DNA of 64,000 nucleotides from Deinococcus sp. LM3 (GTDB taxonomy: Bacteria > Deinococcota > Deinococci > Deinococcales > Deinococcaceae): NCBI RefSeq assembly GCF_002017875.1, contig NZ_MUFV01000002.1, positions 1-64,000 of the forward strand. Reading direction: 5' to 3'. A program made the translations under genes and the position numbers. Below are positions 1-8,453 of the stretch, in pieces. Each line of letters begins with the position of its first letter. Positions within the stretch are counted from its first letter, which is position 1. The notes under the pieces were generated by a model. The model was not told the origin of the DNA. It did not search any database and saw nothing but the letters and a program-made list of their open reading frames with translations.

Positions 1-947
1 GGCGCCGCCGTCGGCCAGGTGCCCGAGATGTGCCAGCTGAACACCCACTGGGTCACCAGCGTCACCCGCCTGCCCGTCATCGTGAAACTCACGCCGAATA
101 TCACCCACATCGTCGACCCGCCCACGCGGCGCTGGCCGGAGGCGCCCACGCGCTCTCGCTCATCAACACCATCAACTCCGTCACCCGCGTCGACCTCGAC
201 ACGCTGCTCGTCTCGCCCAGCATCGGCGGACGCGGCACGCACGGCGGCTACGCCGGCCCGGCCGTCAAGCCGATTGCGCTGAACATGCTGACCGAACTCA
301 TGACCGACCCAGATGTGCTGCGCAGCGGCGTCCCCATCAGCGGCATGGGCGGCATCGCCACCTGGCGCGACGCCGCCGAATTCCTCCTCCTCGGCGCCAC
401 CAGCCTGCAGGTCTGCACCGCCGCCATGCAACACGGCTACCGCATCATCGAGGACCTCACCGACGGCCTCAGCAACTGGATGGACGATCACGGCTTCAAG
501 ACCATCGCCGACGTGACCGGGAAATCACTGCCGCAGATGAGCACCTTCGGCGGCCTCGACCTGTCCCACCAGTCCGTCGCGCGCATCGACCAGAACAAAT
601 GCATCGGCTGCGACCTGTTGCTACGCCGCCTGTAACGACACCGCCCACCAGTGCATCGACCTCGTCAGCCCCGGCGGCGTCACCGTCGACCCCGGCTACG
701 ACATGAGAACCAACGGCCGGCAGGTCGCCGACACCCGCCCCCGCCCCGTCGTCCGCGAAAGCGACTGCGTCGGCTGCGCCCTGTGCGCCAACGTCTGCCC
801 CGTCGACGGCTGCATCACCATGGTTACCGTCCCAGCGGCCGCGAGAGCATCACCTGGGACGAACTGACCGCCCAGCGCCCCGAAATCGCCCAGAGCTGGG
901 CCGCCATGCAGCCCTACCGCGAAGAAGTCGGCATCGAGATCCACTGA
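1..947 (+). pseudogene. preA: NAD-dependent dihydropyrimidine dehydrogenase subunit PreA, 3' part, frame broken by three indels
   Basis: This is the C-terminal ~315 codons of the cytoplasmic catalytic subunit that reduces uracil/thymine to the 5,6-dihydro form; the 5' part lies before base 1. Read across frames, it shows the flavin-barrel stretches VKLTPNIT, SLINTINS and ISGMGGI, then two iron-sulfur motifs, C-x2-C-x2-C-x3-C near 600-635 and CVGCALCANVC near 768-800. Three single-base lesions break it: a missing base near 120, an extra T at 617-619 and a missing C near 831-833. Correcting them gives 948 bases in one frame ending at TGA 945-947. No conserved residue is lost, so I infer a working gene with sequence errors rather than decay. 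Its partner preT (the FAD/NAD subunit) would be expected upstream, outside the window. Family call is firm; the cause of the lesions is inference. Confidence 0.88.
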
Positions 948-999
948 GGCGGACTCCGGTCGCGCACCGTCCACATCACACCCATTGAGAGTTGCACGC

Positions 1000-2365
1000 A
1001 TGATCCTACTGATTTCAGAACGGCGAGATTGTCACGGACGGTAAGCGTTTCAGGGCGGACGTGCTGGTGGAAGGGGAAACCATCGCCCAGATCGGCGAGA
1101 ACCTCGCGGTGCCCGAGGGGGCCACCGTGATCGACGCGAGCGGGAAGTTCGTGTTCCCCGGCTTCATCGACCCGCACGTGCACATCCACCTGCCGTTCAT
1201 GGGCACGTTCGCGAAGGATACGCACGCGACCGGATCGCAGGCGGCGCTGATCGGCGGGACGACGACATTCATCGAGATGCTCGCCCCGGCCGGAAGTGAG
1301 GACCTGATGGACGGCTGGCGCACCTGGACGGGCATGGCGGCAGGCAACAGCGCCTGCGACTACACCTTTCATATCGGCGTGACCCGCTGGGACGACCGAC
1401 CGAGGCGACCCTGCGCGACCTGGTGGGGCAGGGCATGAAGTCCTTCAAGGTGTTCCTGGCGTACAAGGGAGCGTTCGGGATCGACGACGCGGCGCTGTAC
1501 CGGGTGTGCCGTCTGGCGGCGGAAACTGGGCGTGGTGGTCACTGCGCACTGCGAGAACGCGGATCTGGTCGCGGAGTTGCAGCAGAAAACTCCTCGCGGA
1601 GGCAAGACTGGACCCGAGTGGCACGAACCCAGCCGTCCGGAGAGCGTGGAGGCCGAGGGCACGGCGCACTTCGCGACGTTCGTGGAGATGACGGGCGCGC
1701 ACGGGTACGTGGTGCACCTGAGCAACGCCCGCGCGCTGGAGGCGGCGCTGGATGCCCGGTCGCGCGGCGTGAAGCTGGACGTGGAGGTCGTGATTCCGCA
1801 CCTGACGCTCGACAAAGACGTACGCCGAGCGGCCCGGCGTGGAGGGCGCCAAGTACGTCATGTCGCCCCCCCTGCGCGAGAAGGCAACCAGCCCCGGCTG
1901 TGGGCGGCGCTGGAACGCGGCGAGATCGCCACGGTCGCCACCGACCACTGCCCCTTCGACGTGGCGCAGAAGCACATGGGCGACGGGAACTTCACGCTCA
2001 TCCCGAACGGCATTCCCGCCATCGAGGACCGCGTGAACGTCCTGTACACCCAGGGCGTCAGCCGGGGCAACCTGAGCGTCGAACGCTTCGTGGACGCCGC
2101 CAGCACCCGCGCCGCGCAGATCTTCGGCCTGTACCCCCGCAAGGGCACCGTCAGCGTGGGCAGTGACGCCGATCTGGTGATCTACGACCCCGCGTACCGG
2201 GGCACCATCAGCGCCGGGACCAGCCACATGAACAACGACTACAGCGGCTACGAGGGCTGGGAAATCGACGGGCGCCCCGAGGTCGTCACGGTACGCGGTC
2301 AGGTGGCCGTGCAGGGCGGTGAGTTCGTGGGCGACCCGGCGCGCGGGCAACTGCTGCGGCGGTAG
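1000..2365 (+). pseudogene. hydA: Dihydropyrimidinase (D-hydantoinase), frame broken by about seven indels
   Basis: Metal-dependent cyclic amidohydrolase opening dihydrouracil/dihydrothymine to N-carbamoyl-beta-amino acids, the second step after preA. Joined frames read MILLIQNGEIVTDGKR, then PHVHIH (metal histidines), GMKSFKVFLAYKG (carboxylated lysine), VTAHCENAD, GYVVHLS and ATDHCPF, all hallmarks of the hydantoinase family. Lesions: extra T at 1013-1015, missing base near 1397, extra G near 1517-1522, extra A at 1586-1589, missing G near 1600, extra A at 1814-1816, missing G at 1883-1884. Removing four and adding three bases gives 1365 bases, i.e. 454 residues, close to family size. Nearly every lesion sits in a run of identical bases and every motif survives, so sequencing error is the simplest reading. 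It starts 52 bases after preA. Confidence 0.88.
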
Positions 2366-2427
2366 GAACGGGCAGAGGGTTCCAGGCACGCTGAACCGGA
2401 CAGGGTCCGGAGTTCCAAGGAGGAGAC

Positions 2428-3239
2428 GTGACGTACACCAACCCCAGCCCGCAGGCCAGTCCGCCCCTGAATGAGCCGCCCATCGTGTCCATCCGCGACC
2501 TGCAGAAGGTCTTCCCGGTGCCCGGCGGGCAGACGGTCGCCTTGAAGGACGCCAACCTCAGCATCCAGAAGGGAGAGTTCATCAGCCTGATCGGCCCGAG
2601 CGGCTGCGGGAAGACCACCCTGCTGCGCCTGATGGCCGACCTGGAACAGCCGACCGCCGGGGAACTGCTGATCGCGGGCCGCACCGCCGACGAGGCCCGC
2701 CGTGAGCGGCAGTACGGGTACGTGTTCCAGGCGCCCGCGCTGATGGAGTGGCGCACCGTGCTGAAGAACGTGCTGCTGCCGCTGGAAGTCATGAACGTGC
2801 CGGCGACCGGGTAGCGCGGGCGCGCGAGATGCTGAAACTGGTCGGCCTGGAGAAGTTCGAGCGGAACTACCCCTGGCAGCTGTCCGGCGGGATGCAGCAG
2901 CGCGTCAGTATTGCCCGCGCGCTGGCGTTCGACCCGCCGCTGCTGTTCATGGACGAACCGTTCGGCGCGCTGGACGAGATCACCCGCGAGCACCTGAACC
3001 TGGAACTGCTGCGGCTGTGGCGTGAGACCGGCAAGACCGTGATCTTCGTGACGCACTCCATCCCGGAAGCGGTGTTCCTGAGTACCCGCGTGGTCGTCAT
3101 GACCGCCCGCCCTGGCCGCATCGAGGGGATCGTGGACATCGACCTGCCGCACCCGCGCAGTGACGACACCCGCGAGGACCCGCGCTTCTTCACGCACGCC
3201 ACCGAGATCCGCGAACTGCTGAAGAAGGGGCACGCATGA
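2428..3239 (+). pseudogene. NMT1/taurine-type ABC importer, ATP-binding subunit, one frameshift
   Basis: ATPase of the SsuB/TauB/ThiZ subfamily energising import by the next two permeases and the binding protein. Walker A is GPSGCGKTT, followed by signature LSGGMQQR, Walker B LLFMDEPFGALDE and switch histidine VTHS. Start is GTG 2428 behind AAGGAGGAGAC. The frame breaks near 2808 (GACCGGGTAG), where adding one G to the G run rejoins the two parts into 270 residues, ending at TGA 3237-3239. Position inside the pyrimidine-degradation genes suggests a nucleobase or related substrate (inference). Confidence 0.87.
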
Positions 3240-3251
3240 ACGGGGGAGGTC

Positions 3252-4122
3252 ATGACCACCCTGCGGCCCCGCGCATGGCGGGACTGGGGCCGATGCTGGT
3301 CGTGGCGTTGATCGCGGCGGCGCTGTACTGGCCGCTGATGCTCGCCGCGAACGTCGGCCCGGCCGGGCGGACCCTGGCGAGCGGCGCGGAACTCGACTGC
3401 CGGACGGCGCTGGCCTGCGCCTCGCAGCTGCGCAACCCGGTGGTGCCCGCCCCGGCGCAGCTCGCGCAGGGCTTCGTGCGCCTGAGTACGCCGGTCACGT
3501 CGCCGCTGGCGCTGCCGTACAACGTGGGCGTGACCGCCGGGGAGACGCTGCTGGCCTGCTGCTGGCGACCGTGACGGGGCTGGGGCTGGCGCTGCTGCTG
3601 GTGGCCAGCCGTTCGTTCGAGCGGGCCACGCTGCCGTGGCTGGTCGCGTCGCAGACCGTGCCGGTCGTGGCGATCGCGCCGATGCTGGCGGTGCTGCTCG
3701 GGCAGTACGGCGTGCAGGGCTTCCTGCCCAAGGCGATCATCGCGGCGTACATCGCGTTCTTCCCGGTCGCGGTCGGCATGAGCCGGGGCCTGCGCAGCGC
3801 CGATCCCCTCCACCTGGACCTGATGCGCACGTACCACGCCAGCGGCGCGCAGACCTTCCGGCTACTGCGGTTCCCGGCCAGCCTCCCGCACCTGTTCACG
3901 GCGCTGAAGGTGTCGGTCACGGCGGCGCTGGTGGGCAGCATCGTCGCGGAGATCAGCACCATCTCGTTCTCCGGGCTGGGCAAGATGCTCGCCGAGAACT
4001 CGCGCGCCAGTGACACGGTGGCCCTGTGGGTGATCATGGGATACGGCGCGGTGCTCGGTGTGACGCTGGTCGCCCTGGTGAACGTGCTGGAGAGGTGGGT
4101 GACGCCATGGAGCAGACGATGA
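3252..4122 (+). pseudogene. ABC importer permease 1 (BPD_transp_1), two frameshifts
   Basis: Inner-membrane permease of the nitrate/taurine/NMT1 import family. I place the start at ATG 3252 behind GGGGGAGGT, giving MTTLRPRAWRDWG, then by adding one G at 3286-3289 the frame continues PMLVVALIAAALYWPL. A second missing G at 3553-3554 joins GETLL-GLLLATVTG. Corrected length is 290 residues. Several hydrophobic helices are visible, and the cytoplasmic coupling (EAA-like) loop is around SGAQTFRLLRFPASLP. It overlaps the start of permease 2 by 16 bases. The uncorrected sequence gives two separate short frames. Confidence 0.83.
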
Positions 4123-5080
4123 CCGCTGTGCGCACCGTCGCCGCCCGCCCCGGCGCGGCCCTGTCCACCGCCGCGGCGCTGCTGGTCGGCGTGGGAGGCC
4201 TGCTGCTGGTGTGCCTGACCCTCCCGGCCCCGGCGAGGGCACGCCCCCGGACGCGCGGGCGTGGCTGGCGGGCATCCTGGCCCTGCTGGCGGTGGGCGCC
4301 CTGGGCGTGCGCGGCGCGGCGCAGGGCGAGTCCCGCGCCGCCCGCACCCTGCCCGCCACGCTCACGCTGATCCTGGCCGTGCTGGGCACCGAGGCCCTGC
4401 TGCGCGCCTACGCCGTCCCGGCCGGTCTGATCCCCACGCCGGGGCGCGTGCTGAGCGCGCTGTGGACCGCCCGCAGCGTCCTGCTTCAGGACACCTACAC
4501 CACCTTCGTGCTGGAGGCGCTGCTGGGGTTCCTGGCCGGCACCGCGCTGGGGCTGGGGCTGGCGCTGCTGGTCGTGCGGTTCCGCTTCCTGGAACTCGGG
4601 CTGCTGCCGTACGCGGCGCTGTTCAGTTCGATTCCCATCGTGGCGCTGGCCCCCGTGATCGTGAAAGCAGTTGGCCTGGACTGGCCCAGCAAGACGGTCG
4701 TCGTGGCCGTCACGGTCCTGTTCCCGGTCGTGGTGGGCGCCGTGCGCGGCCTGCAGAGCGCCGCGCCGCTGCACCTGGACCTGATGCACACCTACGCCGC
4801 CCGCCCGGAGCAGACCTTCCGGGACGTGCGGATTCCCACCGCGCTGCCGTTCCTGTTCGGCGCGCTGAAAGTCTCCAGCACCCTGGCCCTGATCTCCGCC
4901 ATCGTCGCCGAGTTCTTCGGCACGAACGGGCACGGCCTGGGGTTCCGCATCCAGATCGAGGTGGGCCGCTTCGGACTGGACGTCGTGTGGGCCGCCATCG
5001 TGCTCGCCAGTATCGCCGGTATGGCCTTCTTCGCGCTCGTCAGCGCCGCCGAGGCGCGGCTGCTGCCCCGCCGCTCCTGA
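4107..5080 (+). pseudogene. ABC importer permease 2 (BPD_transp_1), one frameshift
   Basis: Second permease, paralogous to the one before it: both carry a loop of the type EQTF/QTFRxxRxPxxLPxLFxALKVS. Start ATG 4107 follows AGAGGTGGG inside the end of permease 1. One G is missing near 4232 (CCCCGGCGAG); adding it joins LLVCLTLPAP to GEGTPPDARAWLAG and gives 324 residues, ending TGA 5078-5080. The long N-terminal hydrophobic extension before the conserved domain is larger than in permease 1. Having two different permeases suggests a heterodimeric channel, whereas this family usually uses a homodimer. Confidence 0.83.
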
Positions 5081-5127
5081 CCGACCCCGTTTCACCCGAA
5101 CGCGCTCCCCACTCCCCGGAGGTTCCC

Positions 5128-6189
5128 ATGAAACGCAGCACCCTGATCCTGGCCGCCCTGCTCCTGACCACCGCCTCCAGCGCTTCCGCGCAGAAACTCG
5201 TGCCCGTCAAGGTGCAGCTCAAGTGGTTCCCGCAGGCGCAGTTCGCCGGGTTCTTCGTCGCGCAGGCCAAGGGCTACTACAAAGCCGAAGGGCTGGACGT
5301 GCAGTTCCTCCCGACCGGCGACCAGAGCCCCATCCAGACGGTCGCCACCGGCACCGCCGACTTCGGCACCACCTGGATCACCGACCTGCTGACCGCCCGG
5401 CAGCAGGGCATCCCGGTCGTGCACATCGCGCAGCTGTTCCAGAAGAGCGGCTACACCCTCGTGTCCCTGAAATCCGCCGGTCTCAAGACCCCGGCCGACT
5501 TCAAGGGTAAGCGCGTGGGCGTGTGGCCCAGCGGGAACGAGTACCCCGCCGTGGCGCTGCTGAAGAAGTACGGCCTGACCACCAGCCTCGACTCTTCCGT
5601 CAGCAATCCCAGCGTGCAGGCTGTCACGTACCCCTTCGACCCCAGCATCGTCTTCCCCGACAAGGTCGATCTGGTCAGTGCCATGACCTACAACGAGGTC
5701 AACCAGATCGTCGGGCTGGGCTACCCGCTCGACAAACTCCAGATCTTCAACGCCAGCGACTACGGCATCAACCTCCTCGAGGACCTGATCTTCACCACCG
5801 AACGGACCCTGGCCAACAAGAACTTCAAGGGCAGCGGCATGAGCGGCGAGGACATCGCGGCGAAACTCGTGCGCGCCACCCTGAAAGGCTGGAACTACGC
5901 CGTGAAGAACCAGAAGGAAGCCGTGCAGACCGTCCTGATCAACTGCGGCAACACCTGCAAGGGGTCGGGCACCCGCGCCAGCGCCGCCGGCCACCAGACC
6001 TGGCAGATGGCCGAAGTCGCCAAGCTGTACAACGCCGGCCCCACCCTGAAGGGCCGCGCCGGGTACCTCGACCCCGCCACGTATAAGGCCAACGTCACGC
6101 TGCTGAAAAGCCTCGGCATCCTCAAGGCTGACCCCAGCCCCGCCGCCGTCACGTACAAAGTGTGGGAAAAAGCCACCGGGAAGAAGTAG
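5128..6189 (+). CDS. NMT1/THI5-like ABC substrate-binding protein
   Basis: Secreted/periplasmic solute-binding protein of 353 residues for the importer at 2428-5080. Residues 1-22 form a signal peptide (MKRSTLILAALLLTTASSASA). The mature part opens with VKVQLKWFPQAQFAGFFVAQAKGYY, split here only for description, which is the NMT1/THI5 signature start, followed by GTADFGTTW and VWPSGNEYP. This family binds hydroxymethylpyrimidine and related heterocycles, and the gene sits between dihydropyrimidinase and a carbamoyl hydrolase, so uptake of a pyrimidine or its breakdown intermediate is a reasonable inference. The start ATG 5128 lies behind CCCCGGAGGTTCCC, a good Shine-Dalgarno. This is the first gene in the window without frame damage. 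Confidence 0.9.
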   Translation: MKRSTLILAALLLTTASSASAQKLVPVKVQLKWFPQAQFAGFFVAQAKGYYKAEGLDVQFLPTGDQSPIQTVATGTADFGTTWITDLLTARQQGIPVVHIAQLFQKSGYTLVSLKSAGLKTPADFKGKRVGVWPSGNEYPAVALLKKYGLTTSLDSSVSNPSVQAVTYPFDPSIVFPDKVDLVSAMTYNEVNQIVGLGYPLDKLQIFNASDYGINLLEDLIFTTERTLANKNFKGSGMSGEDIAAKLVRATLKGWNYAVKNQKEAVQTVLINCGNTCKGSGTRASAAGHQTWQMAEVAKLYNAGPTLKGRAGYLDPATYKANVTLLKSLGILKADPSPAAVTYKVWEKATGKK

Positions 6190-6191
6190 AT

Positions 6192-6253
6192 GGTTGATGG
6201 TTGAAGGTTGACAGAGGGTGGTTCCATCACCTGTCAACCATCAACTTTCAACT
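6192..6253. repeat. Long imperfect inverted repeat made of GTTGATGG-type units
   Basis: Left arm 6192-6214 and right arm 6231-6253 pair over about 19 of 23 positions around a 16-base loop. The arms are built from repeats of TTGAWGG / CCATCAA. It begins three bases after the binding-protein stop and ends before the SD of the next gene. It could lower read-through or protect the upstream mRNA; there is no T tract. A related CCATCAACCATCAA string occurs at 17317-17330. Confidence 0.6.
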
Positions 6254-6270
6254 GTCTCCGAAGGAGACTC

Positions 6271-7509
6271 ATGCTTGATCCACAACGAACCATCGACGAC
6301 CTGAAAGCCCTGCGAGAATTGACCGGGGACGAGCACGGCGCGCAGCGGGTGGCGTTCACGGACACCTGGGTCGCCGCCCGCGCGTTCCTGAAGGAGCGGC
6401 TGGACGCTCTGCCGGTCACGCAGCACATGGACGCCGCCGGGAACTGGTGGGCGACCCTGCCCGGCGAGAGCGAGCGCGCCCTGCTGATCGGCGGGCACCT
6501 CGACTCCGTCCCGAATGGCGGGTGGCTGGACGGCTGCCTGAACGTCCTGGCGGGCCTGGAAGTCCTGCGCCGCGTGAACGAACAGTACGCCGGGCGCCCA
6601 CCGGTCACGCTGAAACTCGTGGACTGGGCCGACGAGGAAGGCGCGCGCTTCGGCCGCAGCCTGTACGGGTCCAGTGCCGCCGGGGGCCAGCTCGACGTGA
6701 CCGAGATGCGCAAACTGAAAGACCGTGACGGCGTGAGCCTCGAAGACGCCCTGCAACGCGTCGGCATCACCCTCGCGGACGCCCCGGATGCCCGCGCGGA
6801 ACTGAAGGACGCCGCCGCGTACCTCGAACTGCACATCGAACAGGGCCCCGTCCTCGAACACATGGATCTGCCGCTCGGCGCGGTCCTCGGCACGGTCGGC
6901 GTCGAGCGGCACACCATTACCTTCCACGGGCAGGCCGCGCACAGCGGCAGCACGCCCATGAACGTCCGCCGCGACGCTTTCCTCGCCGCTGGACGCTTCG
7001 GGCAGGCCATCTATGACATCGCCGCGCGGCACGGGGGCGTGTGCACGGTCGGCAGCGTGAAGACCCTGCCCGGCATCGTCACCAGCGTCGTCGAAACCTG
7101 CGAAATCACCCTCGACCAGCGGCACCTCGACGCGGGCAAACTGGCCGCCATGTGGCAGGACGCGCAGGACGCCGCCACGCAATTCGCGCAGGAGGCGGGC
7201 TGCACCGTCACCTTCGGGTACCTCTGGAACATCGAACCCATCCCCTTCCACCCCATGCTCATCGACGCCGCCGAGGCCAGCATCCTCACCGTCACGCCCA
7301 CCACGCACCGCCTCCCCAGCGGGCCGCTCCACGACGCCGCCGAGGTCGCCCGCGCGGGCGTCCCCACCGTCATGCTGTTCGTGCAGTCCCTGCGCGGCAT
7401 CAGCCACAACAGGATCGAGGACACCCGCGAGGACCACATCGCCCTGAGCGTGCAGGCCCTGGATGAACTCACCACCCGCACGATGGACTGGATTGCCCGG
7501 AACACCTGA
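6271..7509 (+). CDS. M20-type hydantoinase/carbamoylase hydrolase, likely N-carbamoyl-beta-alanine amidohydrolase (beta-ureidopropionase)
   Basis: Zn/Mn-dependent amidohydrolase of 412 residues removing the carbamoyl group (CO2 and ammonia) from N-carbamoyl-beta-alanine or its methyl form, third step of reductive pyrimidine degradation. Visible metal/catalytic motifs: GHLDSVPNGG (H-x-D), DWADEEGARFG, LELHIEQGP, and AAHSGSTPM in the dimerisation lid. The start ATG 6271 is preceded by GAAGGAGAC. A second, clearly different member of the same family at 21191-22432 belongs to the allantoin operon, so this one is assigned to pyrimidines by context; allantoate specificity cannot be excluded from sequence alone. 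Confidence 0.85.
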   Translation: MLDPQRTIDDLKALRELTGDEHGAQRVAFTDTWVAARAFLKERLDALPVTQHMDAAGNWWATLPGESERALLIGGHLDSVPNGGWLDGCLNVLAGLEVLRRVNEQYAGRPPVTLKLVDWADEEGARFGRSLYGSSAAGGQLDVTEMRKLKDRDGVSLEDALQRVGITLADAPDARAELKDAAAYLELHIEQGPVLEHMDLPLGAVLGTVGVERHTITFHGQAAHSGSTPMNVRRDAFLAAGRFGQAIYDIAARHGGVCTVGSVKTLPGIVTSVVETCEITLDQRHLDAGKLAAMWQDAQDAATQFAQEAGCTVTFGYLWNIEPIPFHPMLIDAAEASILTVTPTTHRLPSGPLHDAAEVARAGVPTVMLFVQSLRGISHNRIEDTREDHIALSVQALDELTTRTMDWIARNT

Positions 7510-7570
7510 CGTCCGGGCCGGAAAGGCGCACACTGAAGCCACCATGACCCCTGTTCGACTGGAGGATCCG

Positions 7571-8311
7571 ATGTTGCCGACGCTGGCGGAACTGTTGACG
7601 CTTCCGGCGTTCGCGGGCGCGGAGGTCGTGAGTGGGCACGCGCACCTGACCCAGCCCGTGACCTGGGTGCATGTCTCAGAGGTGGCGGACGCCGCGCGGT
7701 TCCTGACCGGCGGGGAACTGCTCCTCTCGACCGGGTCGCTGCTGGCCCGCATGAACGAGGGTGAACTGGAGGGGTTCGTGGCGTCGCTGGCGCAGCGGGG
7801 CGCGCACGGGCTGGCGCTGGAACTCGTGCAGGTGTTCCGCGACGTGCCGCCCGCGTTGCTGGGCGCGTCGCGCCTGCATGGGTTGCCGCTGATCGTGTTC
7901 CGCGAGGAGGTGAGTTTCGCGGCCCTGACCCGCGCGGCGCACGCCCGCATCCTGAACCACGGCGGCCCGGCGCTGGACCCGAGCCTCGCGCCCCTACTGG
8001 ACGCGCTGGCCGAGACGGGGCGCAGCGTGGCGTTCCTGCGTGCGCAGCTGGGGCCGCTGCTGAACCTGCCCGCCCGGCCCCGCTCGACACTGCTGGGCAC
8101 GCTGGACGCCCTGCTGACCACGAACTTCAACATGGCCGAAACCGCCCGGCGCCTGGGCGTGCGGCGCCAGACGGTGTACTACCGCCTGGAGCAGCTGCGC
8201 GCCATGCTGCCCGATCTGGACGAACCCCGGCGGCAGCTGGGCCTGCATCTGGCGCTGGAACTGACGCGCAGCGAGGCGGGCGAGGCGCTCAGCGCCGCCG
8301 AGCGGACGTAG
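7571..8311 (+). CDS. Short PucR-type transcriptional regulator
   Basis: DNA-binding regulator of 246 residues. Residues 1-~125 match the PucR N-terminal domain (MLPTLAELLTLPAFAGAEVVSG opening, GGELLLSTGSLL), and ~180-235 are the C-terminal helix-turn-helix typical of PucR/CdaR proteins (NFNMAETARRLGVRRQTVYYRLEQL). The usual ~150-residue central GGDEF-like domain is absent, so the protein is about half normal size. I chose ATG 7571 because GGAGG lies five bases before it and PucR proteins begin at this point; an in-frame ATG at 7544 lacks an SD. Flanked by pyrimidine-degradation genes, it probably controls them, and paired TTCGGTT repeats downstream at 8365-8382 are candidate sites. Confidence 0.82.
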   Translation: MLPTLAELLTLPAFAGAEVVSGHAHLTQPVTWVHVSEVADAARFLTGGELLLSTGSLLARMNEGELEGFVASLAQRGAHGLALELVQVFRDVPPALLGASRLHGLPLIVFREEVSFAALTRAAHARILNHGGPALDPSLAPLLDALAETGRSVAFLRAQLGPLLNLPARPRSTLLGTLDALLTTNFNMAETARRLGVRRQTVYYRLEQLRAMLPDLDEPRRQLGLHLALELTRSEAGEALSAAERT

Positions 8312-8335
8312 ACAGGCGACTGGACAGACTGTCTC

Positions 8336-8365
8336 TTGCCGCTCCAGCACGCAAAAAACTACACT
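8336..8365 (+). promoter_or_regulatory. Candidate sigma-A promoter for the aminotransferase
   Basis: TTGCCG at 8336-8341, an 18-base spacer, and TACACT at 8360-8365, placed 88 bases before the ATG at 8454. Confidence 0.45.
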
Positions 8366-8382
8366 TCGGTTAACATTCGGTT
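8361..8382 (+). promoter_or_regulatory. Candidate PucR-type operator, direct repeat TTCGGTT
   Basis: TTCGGTT occurs at 8365-8371 and again at 8376-8382, one helical turn apart, just past the -10 box. ACACTTCGGTTAA (8361-8373) resembles the Bacillus PucR box WWWCNTTGGTTAA as I remember it, with 2 mismatches. The regulator gene ends 50 bases upstream. Confidence 0.4.
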
Positions 8383-8453
8383 TCCGCTCTTCTTTCTGAA
8401 GTCTGCGCCCTGCACACTGCCGGGTTCGCCCTGTCATTCCGGAGGTTCCGCCC

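Noticed and set aside
1..4300. Genuine pseudogene formation of the pyrimidine genes
   Set aside because: Indels are single-base, mostly in homopolymers, and no other damage is present; retained only as an alternative.
4261..5127. Upstream extension of the NMT1 binding-protein frame
   Set aside because: It runs through permease 2 in another frame with shadow composition; the signal peptide and SD fix the start at 5128.
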